Shown here: piece by piece, positions 23,768 through 32,137 of the stretch | How the letters are laid out: each line of letters begins with the position of its first letter | Numbering within the stretch: the first letter of the stretch is position 1 | Assembly: GCA_964559355.1 (NCBI GenBank) | Contig: CAZLHQ010000014.1 | Span: 1 to 35,014, forward strand | DNA: 35,014 nt | Reading direction: 5' to 3' | DNA from: JAEUMD01 sp964559355 | Lineage (GTDB): Bacteria > Pseudomonadota > Alphaproteobacteria > Rhizobiales > Hyphomicrobiaceae | The notes under the pieces: model-generated | Database searches by the model: none | What the model was told of the DNA's origin: nothing | Seen by the model: only the letters and a program-made list of their open reading frames with translations | Position numbers and translations under genes: made by a program

Positions 23768-25297
23768 ATGCGCATTGTCATCGTCAACCCCGCCCACCAG
23801 TCGATTGGCTCGAGGATGCCGCACGAGATTCTGCCGCCGCTGGGTCTGCTCGCAATCGGCGGCCCGCTGATCGACGACGGCCACGACGTGCTGCTGATCG
23901 ATGCCGATCGCACCAACGAGGCCGACGAGCGTGTCGCCGATCGTGTCATCGCACTGGCGCCGGACGCCGTGCTGATCGGACATAACGGCTCGACATCCGC
24001 GCATCCCGCGGTTGCCGCTATCGTCGGCCGTGCGCGCGCCGGGCTACCGCATGCGAAGTTCGTCTACGGCGGCGTGTTCCCAACCTATCACTGGCGCGAG
24101 GTGCTGGAGGAACTCGGCGAAATCGACATCATCGTGCGCGGCGAAGGCGAGGAAACGACCCGGCGGCTCATGTGCGCCCTCGACAATGAAACGGGCTACG
24201 CGCAAATTCCGGGTCTCGCCTTTCGTCGCAATGGCGTTCCCGTCACCTCCGGCAAGGCGCCGATGATTCGCGACCTTGATCGCTATCGCGTCGGCTGGGA
24301 ACTGATCGACCACGCCAACTACAGCTATTACGGCGGCATGCGCGGCGTCGTCGTGCAGTTCTCGCGAGGCTGTCCGCATCTGTGCACGTTCTGCGGCCAG
24401 CGCGGCTACTGGTCCCGCTGGCGGCATCGCGACCCACAGGCGTTCGCCCGCGAGCTTGGACGGCTCCATCACGAGCATGGCGTGCGCCTGATCAGCTTTG
24501 CCGATGAAAATCCCACAACCTCGCCGCGGCTTTGGCGCGAGCTCTTGGAAGCCATCATCGCGCAGAAGCTCGATTTGACGATGATCGCCACCTTGCGCGC
24601 CGACGACATCGTGCGCGATGCCGACATGCTGCATCTCTATCGCAAGGCGGGCTTCGTGCGCGTATTGATCGGCACCGAGCATACCGACGAGGCGACCTTG
24701 GAGAAAATCAGGAAGGGCGGGCATGCCGCAACCGATCGCCGCGCCGTCCAATTGCTGCGCCGTCACGGCATCCTCTCGCTTGTCTCTTATGTCGTTGGCT
24801 TCGAAGACGAAGGCCTGGCCGACTACTGGCGCGCATTCCGAAGGTTGATCGGGCTTGATCCCGACCAGATCATCACGCTCTTTGTCACGCCGCACCGTTG
24901 GACGCCGTTCTATCGCCAGGCGATGCGCCGTCGCGTTATCCAGCCCGACCAGCGCCGCTGGGATTACAAGCATCAGGTGCTTGCCAACGAAAGGTTGCCG
25001 GCGTTCGTGACGTTCTTCGCCATCAAGCTGCTCGAGGTCGCCATGCAGGCGCGGCCGCGAGCGCTCGTGCGGACTTATCTCAACCGCGATTTGGCCGCGC
25101 ACCATGGCATGCGCTGGTATGCGCGGATCGGTCGCCGCGTTTGGCTACACGAGATCTGGTGTTTCTTGATGCGCGACCGGCGTATGCGCAATGGCCCGAC
25201 CTTGGCGCAGAGGTTCGGTTTCCCGCTCGATCAAGAGGAAAATGCGCTTGTCACTGCTGCGCGTCCTCGCGTGCCGCTGGCTGACGCGGCCGAATAG
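23768..25297 (+). CDS. BchE-like cobalamin-binding radical SAM protein
   Basis: A 509-residue protein with an N-terminal cobalamin-binding domain (MRIVIVNPAHQSIGSRMPHE, then LPPLGLLAIGGPLIDDGHDV, APDAVLIGHNGSTSAHP, VYGGVFPTYHWREVL) and a radical SAM domain with CPHLCTFC (Cys202, Cys206, Cys209). LRADDIVRDADMLHLYRKAG and FVTPHRWTPFYRQAM follow. The overall match, including VRGEGEETTRRLM and WELIDHANYSYYGG, is very close to BchE, the oxygen-independent Mg-protoporphyrin IX monomethyl ester cyclase of bacteriochlorophyll synthesis. It may be true BchE or a homologue of another role. No other bch, puf or crt gene lies in the window. AGGGGAG precedes the ATG. Confidence 0.82.
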   Translation: MRIVIVNPAHQSIGSRMPHEILPPLGLLAIGGPLIDDGHDVLLIDADRTNEADERVADRVIALAPDAVLIGHNGSTSAHPAVAAIVGRARAGLPHAKFVYGGVFPTYHWREVLEELGEIDIIVRGEGEETTRRLMCALDNETGYAQIPGLAFRRNGVPVTSGKAPMIRDLDRYRVGWELIDHANYSYYGGMRGVVVQFSRGCPHLCTFCGQRGYWSRWRHRDPQAFARELGRLHHEHGVRLISFADENPTTSPRLWRELLEAIIAQKLDLTMIATLRADDIVRDADMLHLYRKAGFVRVLIGTEHTDEATLEKIRKGGHAATDRRAVQLLRRHGILSLVSYVVGFEDEGLADYWRAFRRLIGLDPDQIITLFVTPHRWTPFYRQAMRRRVIQPDQRRWDYKHQVLANERLPAFVTFFAIKLLEVAMQARPRALVRTYLNRDLAAHHGMRWYARIGRRVWLHEIWCFLMRDRRMRNGPTLAQRFGFPLDQEENALVTAARPRVPLADAAE

Positions 25298-25333
25298 CGC
25301 TGGCGTCTGCGCTGCCCGGTGCGGCCTTGGTCA

Positions 25334-27478
25334 TTACTCGCTGGCACTGCGCTGCAGACGGGTTTGCCGATGCACATGCGTGTCGAAAAGTTGCGCGGCG
25401 AGAACAACGGCCAGATTGACGCGATAGAGCTTGGCATCCTCGCGCAACTCCTCGTCGGTCTTTGGCGTGAGGAACTGCGATAGCGACGTGTCGACCAGCG
25501 ATGTGATCGACAATGCCGTGCCTTTCGGCAGATCGAGGAGTGCCTTGATGTAGCTCTCTACGATGGCATTGTTGATGACCCGGCGCCCGGTCGACTTGGT
25601 GGTGACGATCGGCACGGTGCCAAAGGTTCCAATCATATCGCGTACCGACGCATCGCTTCCGCACGAGCCGACGACGACGGCGGCGACGCTGGCAATGCGT
25701 TCACCGAGCAGACGTCGCGCATCGGCCTGCAATGGCGTGATGATGCCGGTGTGTCCACGCCCGATCACGGTATGAATGGGGTTTTGGCCAAGCGCCTTGC
25801 CGATGTCGCCGATCCCATGATCGATGCCGGCCTCGCTCGGTTTGTTGACGTAGATCTCGATGATGCGCCGCCGCTTCTCAAGCCGGTACAAGGTGTAGTT
25901 CTCGTGCTTGTGGATGCGTGCCCCGAGCGATCGCATCGCGGTGCGAATGCTCGTGTATGTGACGGCTGCGTCGATGTCATCGTGCAGGCGCATGAACATT
26001 CGGTGCGTGAGCCGGCCGTTGCCCGGCGTCTCGAACAGCCGGTCGAATGGGACGTGAAGCAGCGAACGATCGAGCGGAAAGTCACGATCGATGCCGACGT
26101 CGCGTCGGTCTCCCGTCACCGTCTGGTAGGCGGAAAGCATGCTGCCGAAGACGCTGCGCCGTTCAGCACTTGCCTCGGTCCGGTATCGGTCAAAGAGACG
26201 ATTGAGAAGATCGCTTTTGAACTCGGCCGCGCGAGGTGTAGCAGCCGGAATCGTCAGCAGGTCGAGCACGATCGTGGTGCTGCCCTCGAACGCGCGTGGG
26301 TCGCCGAGTGCTGAAATCGCCTCCTCGATGAAGCGATTGCGATCGCGCACCCAATCGAGGACCGAATCGAGCATGCCGAACGAGGAGGCAATGCGCACGA
26401 ATACCATGCTGCGCCGTGATCGCGTCGCCGGGCCGGTCTCGCCGAGCCAAGATGGTGCCGCTTTCTCCAGGAAGGCCCCGAAGGAGCCGCTTTGCTTTAT
26501 TCCCTCCAGGATCGTGGGGTGCAGGTAGTCGCGATAGCCCGAGGTGCCAAGCCGATAGAGCTCCTGCTCGCCGCCGACCGCCGCATTGAACAGCTCGACC
26601 GGGCCAAGGCCACGCAGCATCTGCTTGCGGTAGCGCTCATCGAGAGAATGCAGGGCGTTGAAGATCGTGATGAAGGTTTCTCCGACGCAATCGAGCGTCT
26701 CTATCGTGCGCGGGGCTTGCGGAGCGCCGCTGACGAGGTGCGCCTCCTTCCAGCGCATCATCGCCGTAAAGCCGCGATCCTCCCAAGGCACGGGGCGGCC
26801 ACGCTCACGCTCGCGCTCGATCATGCGCGCCACCGCACCGGGATTTCGCGCAACCATGTGGTCGAGACTTTGCTCGATGGTCTTGCCGAAGACGCGCGTC
26901 GACGTCATGAGGCGGGCCATCTCGTCGCCGCCGCCTTCCGTTTCGCGGATCGGGGGAATGAGCGCCAGCAGCTCGTCACGGTGCCGTTCGAACAGATTGA
27001 GCAGCGTGCGCGCTGAAGCGCTTCGTGCGCCTTTGGGTGGCTTAGACAGTTCGGCAAGCTCGCTCCACAGGGCTTCCCGCGTCACCGGCGTCCGCGTCAC
27101 CGCGGCCAGCGCACGCACGATAGGCAGCGTCACCAGATCGGCATGATCCTCGTTGGCGAGGAAATCCCACATGGCGACGATCTGGTCGGCGCTCGGGCCC
27201 GGCCGGTGCAAGGCCGCGACGATTGCGGACTGAGGCAAGCTGATGACGGGTTCCTCACCGCGCCGTCTCGTCGCCAGAACGGCTCCATTTTCGTCGACGA
27301 GTGAGAACGAGCCCCAGAGCATTTGACGGATGACGGGCTCTTCGTTTCCCGTTGCAATATCCGGCATGCAGGCTGAAGGCTCCGCCTTTGCCATCACGGT
27401 GGAGGCCGTGAGGGCGATGAGGAGGGCAAAGCCATGTATCGTCGAGCGTCGAGCTGTCGTCTGCACCGGACCGATCAA
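25334..27478 (-). CDS. Large secreted protein with a His/Cys (clan CD-like) C-terminal block
   Basis: A 714-residue protein of unknown function. A signal peptide (STIHGFALLIALTASTVMAK) is followed by a Cys-containing mature start. Residues 80-540 look mostly helical, with no family recognised. The C-terminal part has beta-strand-like segments: RRRIIEIYVNKPSE, then NPIHTVIGRGHTGII (His576), then VAAVVVGSCGSDASVRDMI (Cys606), then TVPIVTTKSTGRRVINNAIV. A strand ending in His-Thr-Gly and a hydrophobic strand ending in GSCG 30 residues later recall the His-Cys dyad of clan CD peptidases such as gingipains. This is a pattern match, not a proven homology. The start is a TTG at 27478, with GTG 27466 as alternative. 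It lies 48 bp after the AIM24-type gene. Confidence 0.7.
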   Translation of the reverse strand: MIGPVQTTARRSTIHGFALLIALTASTVMAKAEPSACMPDIATGNEEPVIRQMLWGSFSLVDENGAVLATRRRGEEPVISLPQSAIVAALHRPGPSADQIVAMWDFLANEDHADLVTLPIVRALAAVTRTPVTREALWSELAELSKPPKGARSASARTLLNLFERHRDELLALIPPIRETEGGGDEMARLMTSTRVFGKTIEQSLDHMVARNPGAVARMIERERERGRPVPWEDRGFTAMMRWKEAHLVSGAPQAPRTIETLDCVGETFITIFNALHSLDERYRKQMLRGLGPVELFNAAVGGEQELYRLGTSGYRDYLHPTILEGIKQSGSFGAFLEKAAPSWLGETGPATRSRRSMVFVRIASSFGMLDSVLDWVRDRNRFIEEAISALGDPRAFEGSTTIVLDLLTIPAATPRAAEFKSDLLNRLFDRYRTEASAERRSVFGSMLSAYQTVTGDRRDVGIDRDFPLDRSLLHVPFDRLFETPGNGRLTHRMFMRLHDDIDAAVTYTSIRTAMRSLGARIHKHENYTLYRLEKRRRIIEIYVNKPSEAGIDHGIGDIGKALGQNPIHTVIGRGHTGIITPLQADARRLLGERIASVAAVVVGSCGSDASVRDMIGTFGTVPIVTTKSTGRRVINNAIVESYIKALLDLPKGTALSITSLVDTSLSQFLTPKTDEELREDAKLYRVNLAVVLAAQLFDTHVHRQTRLQRSASE

Positions 27479-27526
27479 CCGTATTGCTGAATTGCGCTGT
27501 GTGGCATTCTTTTCAGTGTCCCACGC

Positions 27527-28378
27527 TCAACTGTTGTCGCCATCGAAAATTCCGCCGAGCCCACCCAACATGCTGCCCTCGCCGACGCCACCAGCAGGCC
27601 CGGCATTGGCCAGCACGCGCCCGGCCAGCCGCGAGAACGGCAGCGATTGCAGCCAGACTTTGCCCGGGCCGCGTAGTTGGGCGAAGAAGACGCCCTCGCC
27701 ACCGAAGATCATCGACTTGACCGAGCCGGCGCGGACGACGTCGAATTCGACCGACGGCGTCATGGCCGCCAAGCAGCCGGTGTCGACGTGCAGCTCCTCG
27801 CCCGCCGCCAGCACCTTTTCGACCAGTGTACCGCCGCAATGAACGAAGGCGTAGCCGTCGCCCTCCAGCTTCTGCATGATGAAGCCTTCGCCGCCGAACA
27901 GGCCGGTCATGATCTTCCTCTGGAAGTAAATACCGACCGAGACGCCCTTTGCCGCGCAAAGAAAGGCGTCCTTCTGACAGATCATCGCGCCGCCCATGTC
28001 GGCCAGATGAAATGGCAGGATGGTGCCGGGATAAGGTGCTGCGAAGGCGACGCGGGCCTTACCCTGTCCCTGTTGCGTGAACACCGTCATGAACAGGCTC
28101 TCGCCCGTCAGCAGCCGTTTGCCGGCGCTGGCGATGTGCCCGAACAGGCCTTTGGGTTTGACGGTGCCGTCGCCGAAGATCGTGTCCATGTCGACGGTCG
28201 GCGACTTGAACATCATCGAGCCGGCTTCAGCAATCGCACTCTCGCCGGGATCGAGTTCGATCTCGACGAACTGCATCTCGTGGCCTTTGATCTCGAAATC
28301 GATGTCGTCGGCGCTGCCGCCTCTGCCCGAATGCCTCATGCCACCCGATACACTCGGCACCGATCCAAATCCCGCCAT
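27527..28378 (-). CDS. AIM24/TIGR00266 family protein
   Basis: A 283-residue beta-rich protein of the AIM24 family, named after a yeast mitochondrial protein; the bacterial role is not established. Motifs are FVEIELDPGESAIAEAGSMM, then GKRLLTGESLFMTVFTQQGQ, PFHLADMGGAMICQKDAFLC, then SVGIYFQRKIMTGLFGGEGF and VHCGGTLVEKVLAAGEELHV. The tail is Gly-rich (GGVGEGSMLGGLGGIF). There is no signal peptide. The ATG at 28378 has GGAGGGTGAG upstream. It is followed 48 bp later by the secreted His/Cys protein on the same strand, so the two are probably co-transcribed. Confidence 0.88.
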   Translation of the reverse strand: MAGFGSVPSVSGGMRHSGRGGSADDIDFEIKGHEMQFVEIELDPGESAIAEAGSMMFKSPTVDMDTIFGDGTVKPKGLFGHIASAGKRLLTGESLFMTVFTQQGQGKARVAFAAPYPGTILPFHLADMGGAMICQKDAFLCAAKGVSVGIYFQRKIMTGLFGGEGFIMQKLEGDGYAFVHCGGTLVEKVLAAGEELHVDTGCLAAMTPSVEFDVVRAGSVKSMIFGGEGVFFAQLRGPGKVWLQSLPFSRLAGRVLANAGPAGGVGEGSMLGGLGGIFDGDNS

Positions 28379-28779
28379 GGCTCACCCTCCGCTGTTTGCA
28401 TTCATTAAGGTGGCGGAACAGCGTTGAAAATCAAGCGCTGACAAGCCTGTCGGCGTATATACATCAAACTGACATGAGCATGAGCTAGCTTGCGCACGAC
28501 CAAGGCTCGTGCCTCATCGGGATCCCCGCAAGTCCCGGAACCTGGGCCAAAGGTCTGCGACCGCCCGGCCTGGCCTCTTGCCGGTGCGCCCTCGCGACGA
28601 TGGGTGGCCCGTCGCTATCGGTGTCATGACCCCGCTGCCGGTTGTCGCGGGCCACTTTCCATCGGCTTCCACGGCTACAGCGCAAGTCTTTTCCCCAACG
28701 TGCGAGGTGTTCGCGCTTGCAAGGAGGGGCCGGTGCAATTTATCGATCATGGTACCGCCGGACCAGGAGCGTTGCGGTC
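28379..28779. other. Divergent intergenic region
   Basis: About 400 bp between the AIM24-type gene (minus) and the next plus-strand gene. Open frames here show no recognisable product. Promoters for both genes are expected; none was identified with confidence. Confidence 0.4.
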
Positions 28780-29538
28780 GTGATCCTCATCGTATCACTC
28801 CTCGTTGCTGCAACTGTCGGCGTGGCCACCTGTTGGCTGGCGCCGCGGATGGGGCGGGGCCGTGTCATCTACGAGCTGGCGCCAGACCGGCCGCACGCCT
28901 TCGGCTACGATATGTCGTGGCTCGCGGTGCGCTCGCAAGACACCGAGGCCGTCATCGATGCGATGGGGCTTGTTGGCGAGACGGCGGCCAACTGGAATTC
29001 CGGCATCGGCACCGTTTACGACAACCGGCTCGGCTCCGAACGCATTTTTGTCAGCCCGCCTGTCGATGGCTGGACATTCGTCGTCAGTCTGGCGCTGCCG
29101 CATCCGGTGGGCGCCAACTACGTCGACAAATGCTCGCCGCTGCTGGCGAGCCTCGCCTCGCAATTTTCCGATGTGCAGTACTATTTCTGCTATCCAGCGC
29201 TCGACTTTTTCGCCTGGGTGCGGTTCCGCGACGGTCGCTTGACGCGCGCCTTTGCCAGCACGGATCAAGGGCTGGTGTGGAGCAAGGGAAAGCCGACGCG
29301 CGAGGAACAGGCCTTGGGGCTGCGTTTGTTCGAGCTGCGCGGCGTCAAGGGGCGGTCCGGCGATACCGGCGGCGAAATCCTGTTGAGCCCGACCGAGGAT
29401 CAGGTGATGCAGGTCGCCAAGGCCTGGAGCCTCGACCCGACCCGGCTCGGCGCTGGCGATGCGCCTTCGGCATTGGGCTATATCGTGCCGGCGCCGTTGT
29501 CCTGGCGCACCGAACGGGTCCGCAAGTCGGCGGCTTGA
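28780..29538 (+). CDS. Hypothetical membrane-anchored protein, 252 residues
   Basis: Not recognised. The GTG at 28780 places a membrane segment at the very N terminus (ILIVSLLVAATVGVATCWLA), with AGGAG about 12 bases upstream; the frame is open further upstream, to 28642. After the anchor comes a globular part with AFGYDMSWLAVRSQDTEAVI, NWNSGIGTVYDNRLGSERIF and GWTFVVSLALPHPVG, and a region rich in aromatics (SDVQYYFCYPALDFFAWVRF). It probably faces the periplasm. The well-ordered Trp/Tyr-rich sequence supports a real gene. No link with its neighbours is evident. Confidence 0.72.
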   Translation: MILIVSLLVAATVGVATCWLAPRMGRGRVIYELAPDRPHAFGYDMSWLAVRSQDTEAVIDAMGLVGETAANWNSGIGTVYDNRLGSERIFVSPPVDGWTFVVSLALPHPVGANYVDKCSPLLASLASQFSDVQYYFCYPALDFFAWVRFRDGRLTRAFASTDQGLVWSKGKPTREEQALGLRLFELRGVKGRSGDTGGEILLSPTEDQVMQVAKAWSLDPTRLGAGDAPSALGYIVPAPLSWRTERVRKSAA

Positions 29539-29565
29539 TGCGCTGAATTTACGACCTAATCCGAA

Positions 29566-29955
29566 CTATGCCGCGTCGGTGCCGACGATCGCCGCCATCT
29601 GCCGCGCTATCAGCCGGTCGAGTGAGCCGTCGTAGGGGACGGTGAAGCAGGTCAGTCCACGCGGGTCGTCGCGCCATTGCGCCAGCGCTGTTGTAAATCC
29701 ATCTGGCAACATGGCCTCGCCCGACTCGTCGGGTCCGGTGACGCTCGCGGCGAATGCCGGCTCGCTCAGCGGAAGGAAGGGAATGGTGACGGGCTGGATG
29801 CGTCCGTCATCCTGGCGCTCGGGCGCATCGAACACGCTGCAGCAGATGATACGGGCATCGCCGCTGAACGAGGCAATCGCGCCGATGACGAGTCGAGAAC
29901 TCTCGAACCCTTCCGGCGCATCGTAGCGCCAGCACTGACCGGCCTTGTAGTCCAT
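29566..29955 (-). CDS. Conserved hypothetical protein, 129 residues
   Basis: Not recognised. The ATG at 29955 gives a compact acidic protein with MDYKAGQCWRYDAPEGFESS, RLVIGAIASFSGDARIICCS, VTIPFLPLSEPAFAASV, and FTTALAQWRDDPRGLTCFTV. No signal or membrane segment is seen. The N-terminal GQCWRYDAP...SRLVIGAI pattern looks like a small beta-barrel domain, but this is a guess. It is convergent with the preceding membrane-anchored gene. Confidence 0.7.
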   Translation of the reverse strand: MDYKAGQCWRYDAPEGFESSRLVIGAIASFSGDARIICCSVFDAPERQDDGRIQPVTIPFLPLSEPAFAASVTGPDESGEAMLPDGFTTALAQWRDDPRGLTCFTVPYDGSLDRLIARQMAAIVGTDAA

Positions 29956-30056
29956 TTGCCCCCCGGCATGTCGTGATCGATCTTCCGTAAGACGGCCCCA
30001 CCGCTAGGTTCTACCCAAATACGATCGCCTCATGCGGCGGTCTGGCCTAACCCTTT

Positions 30057-30125
30057 GATAGAGATTCTGATTCACGTCCGAGGCAATTGCGCAGACGTTC
30101 TCGTTTCGGACGATCAGGCTCTATC
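30057..30125. repeat. Diverged hairpin of the composite repeat family (copy C)
   Basis: The ends, GATAGAG (30057-30063) and CTCTATC (30119-30125), are complementary. The right arm, CGGACGATCAGGCTCTATC, matches the hairpin arm of copy B (GACGATCAGGCTCT). The left arm, GAGATTCTGATTCACGTCCG, pairs imperfectly. Only the hairpin module is present; the AGAGCAGG-bounded module is missing. Confidence 0.65.
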
Positions 30126-30219
30126 GAGGTTTGTGGACGGCAATGGGGCGGCGGCAATTCTCGAGGCATGCCGTTTGGTTGCACTTCGAGCTTCAGGTGG
30201 ACGACGCGGCGGGCGCGGC

Positions 30220-31065
30220 TCAGTCCGGCTTGCTGATCGAGCCGGTCTCGATTTGCGAGATGCCGGTTTGCCAGCCGTTGGCGAGTCGGTTTGCAGCTTC
30301 GCGTGCGTCGAGCTGCCGGTCGGCGCGCTGGGAACCCGAGACCTGCGGCAGGCGCTGGCGCATTGGCGGGCAGGCATGAACGATCGTTGGCAGATGCGTG
30401 CCGGGCGATTTCGACGCGATCGAGCATTGCAGCAAATCGGCCAGCACTTCACTTGCGGCGGTTGAAGGTGGCGCGTTGTAAGCAGCAACCGCCTGCGCCG
30501 AGGGCGTAGCAGATGGCAGCGGCGTGACGGCGGCAGTGGCAGCACCAGCGCTGGCCGGCATTTGCGGCAAATGGCCGGAGGCCTTGGCGGAGACCGCACC
30601 GTCGCGAACTGTCGCTGGCCGCGCGATTGTCTCGCCGCCTTGCGGATTGAAGACGATACCGGAAACAAAGCTCCAGAAGCCGACAAGATGCCAAGCGAGC
30701 GCGCCGGCAAAAAACGCCAGCACGCTGGTGCCGATGAGCGTGCGGGTACGCCATCTCGCCGGGGCTTTACTGTCGGCGACCAGTGGCGGGGCAGTTTGGG
30801 TGCCGGGCCGATGCAAGAGCGGATCAAGGGCATCGCCCTTGGATATTCCCGGCATCGCGCGATCACGGGCAAGCGCAACGGCGCGCTCCAAGTTCCGCGC
30901 TGCCTCAACGCTGGCCAGTCCATCTGGGTCTTGCGAAAATTCCGCCGTCACGAACCGGTCCGCCGCATAAGTCCACGAATCATCTCGTGAAAGTCTGCGG
31001 AGTGGCAGGCTCGCTGACAACCGGCCAATGCGGCAGCGGCAAGGCCATGCGTGGCTTTTCCACAC
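30220..31065 (-). CDS. Hypothetical single-pass membrane protein
   Basis: Not recognised. The frame gives up to 281 residues from a GTG at 31065, but the true start is uncertain. The N-terminal half is polar (WTYAADRFVTAEFSQDPDGL, ASVEAARNLERAVALARDRA). One membrane segment follows (RTLIGTSVLAFFAGALAWHL, then VGFWSFVSGIVF). A long Ala/Pro/Ser-rich region leads to a C-terminal part with Cys residues (LADLLQCSIASKSPGTHLPT, then IVHACPPMRQRLPQVSG). It begins 17 bp after the RNase T2 gene on the same strand, so co-transcription is possible. Confidence 0.55.
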   Translation of the reverse strand: MWKSHAWPCRCRIGRLSASLPLRRLSRDDSWTYAADRFVTAEFSQDPDGLASVEAARNLERAVALARDRAMPGISKGDALDPLLHRPGTQTAPPLVADSKAPARWRTRTLIGTSVLAFFAGALAWHLVGFWSFVSGIVFNPQGGETIARPATVRDGAVSAKASGHLPQMPASAGAATAAVTPLPSATPSAQAVAAYNAPPSTAASEVLADLLQCSIASKSPGTHLPTIVHACPPMRQRLPQVSGSQRADRQLDAREAANRLANGWQTGISQIETGSISKPD

Positions 31066-31082
31066 GCACGGCCGAGACCGGC

Positions 31083-31979
31083 TCAGATACCGCGTGGCCC
31101 TGGCAGGTAGTCTTTGCTGCGCGGCTGGCCCTGTCCGCCACGTTCGTCGCTACGGTTGGCCGGCTCGTCGCGGCGTTGCTGGGGGTGGGCGCCCTTGCCT
31201 GCTGCGGCGGGGTCTTTCCAGGTCGAGCGCACAGGCGGCACGTACATCTGGCGGGCCGAGCACAGCTTGCGCTGGTTCTCGTTGTGTCCGCATGGGCGAA
31301 GCTGGCCGCTCTTGGTGTGGCAAATGCGGATTTCGCGCAGCCGGTTGCCGGGGCCGCCGCACGAGATCGCCATCATATCCGGCTTCAATTCCGGATTGGC
31401 GGCGATCATCTCGCGCATGAACTCCTCGGGCGCCACGAACTGTACGTCGAACGGGTTCGTGTAGCGCTCAGGGATGCGCACGCGGTTGAAGAGCTGGCGA
31501 GCGAGATCGTAGTAGCCTGCCGGATCGAGCCCCGAGCAGGTGCCGTGCTTCTTGTACTCGTGGATGGCGAGCCGCTTGCTTGGCATGATGTCCATGATGC
31601 CGTCGATGACGCGATCGGGCACGAACGGGCGGTCGCGCGTCGGGCAGCTCTCGGGGTAGCCGCGCTCGTACTGCGGCCACAGTCCGTGCAGCACAAAATT
31701 GTAGCGGCGGCCATCGCGGCGCGCGCATTGTGTTTCATCGCCGTCGCGTTCGCCGTTGGCGGCGCAGTGGGTCGGGCTCCAGGACAGCACCAGCGCATAG
31801 TAGTCGAACTGGCCGGGAACGTTGCGGCCCTGCGACTGACCTTGTCCCTGGCGCTGATCATAGCGGTCGTCGTAACGGTTGGAGCCATAGGGTGCGCGCT
31901 GGGCATCGGCGCCCGGTGCGAATGCGCCGGTCAGGGCGAGGATGACGGCTGTGGCAAGAAACGAACGGGAAAGGCGCAT
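31083..31979 (-). CDS. Secreted ribonuclease T2
   Basis: A periplasmic or secreted acid-type endoribonuclease. The ATG at 31979, with GGAGAT upstream, gives 298 residues; the longer open frame to 32042 is not needed. The signal peptide is SRSFLATAVILALTGAFAPG, then ADA. A low-complexity Arg/Gln/Gly stretch follows. The two catalytic segments are intact: FVLHGLWPQY (CAS I, His98) and HEYKKHGTC (CAS II, His140, Glu141, His145). Several Cys probably form disulfides. The tail is basic and Gln/Pro-rich. Its substrate is probably extracellular or periplasmic RNA. Confidence 0.93.
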   Translation of the reverse strand: MRLSRSFLATAVILALTGAFAPGADAQRAPYGSNRYDDRYDQRQGQGQSQGRNVPGQFDYYALVLSWSPTHCAANGERDGDETQCARRDGRRYNFVLHGLWPQYERGYPESCPTRDRPFVPDRVIDGIMDIMPSKRLAIHEYKKHGTCSGLDPAGYYDLARQLFNRVRIPERYTNPFDVQFVAPEEFMREMIAANPELKPDMMAISCGGPGNRLREIRICHTKSGQLRPCGHNENQRKLCSARQMYVPPVRSTWKDPAAAGKGAHPQQRRDEPANRSDERGGQGQPRSKDYLPGPRGI

Positions 31980-32137
31980 GGCTGCAGGATCTCCAGCTTG
32001 AGGCTTGGCGCCCGATGGGCGGCCGAAATTGGAGCGCAGCATAGTCGAGGCTGACGGCAGCGCAATCGCTGCGTGGAGCGGGACAGCGAAAAGAGCTTCA
32101 ACACGGCGATGGGATCAGCGGCCGCATCGTGGCGGCA

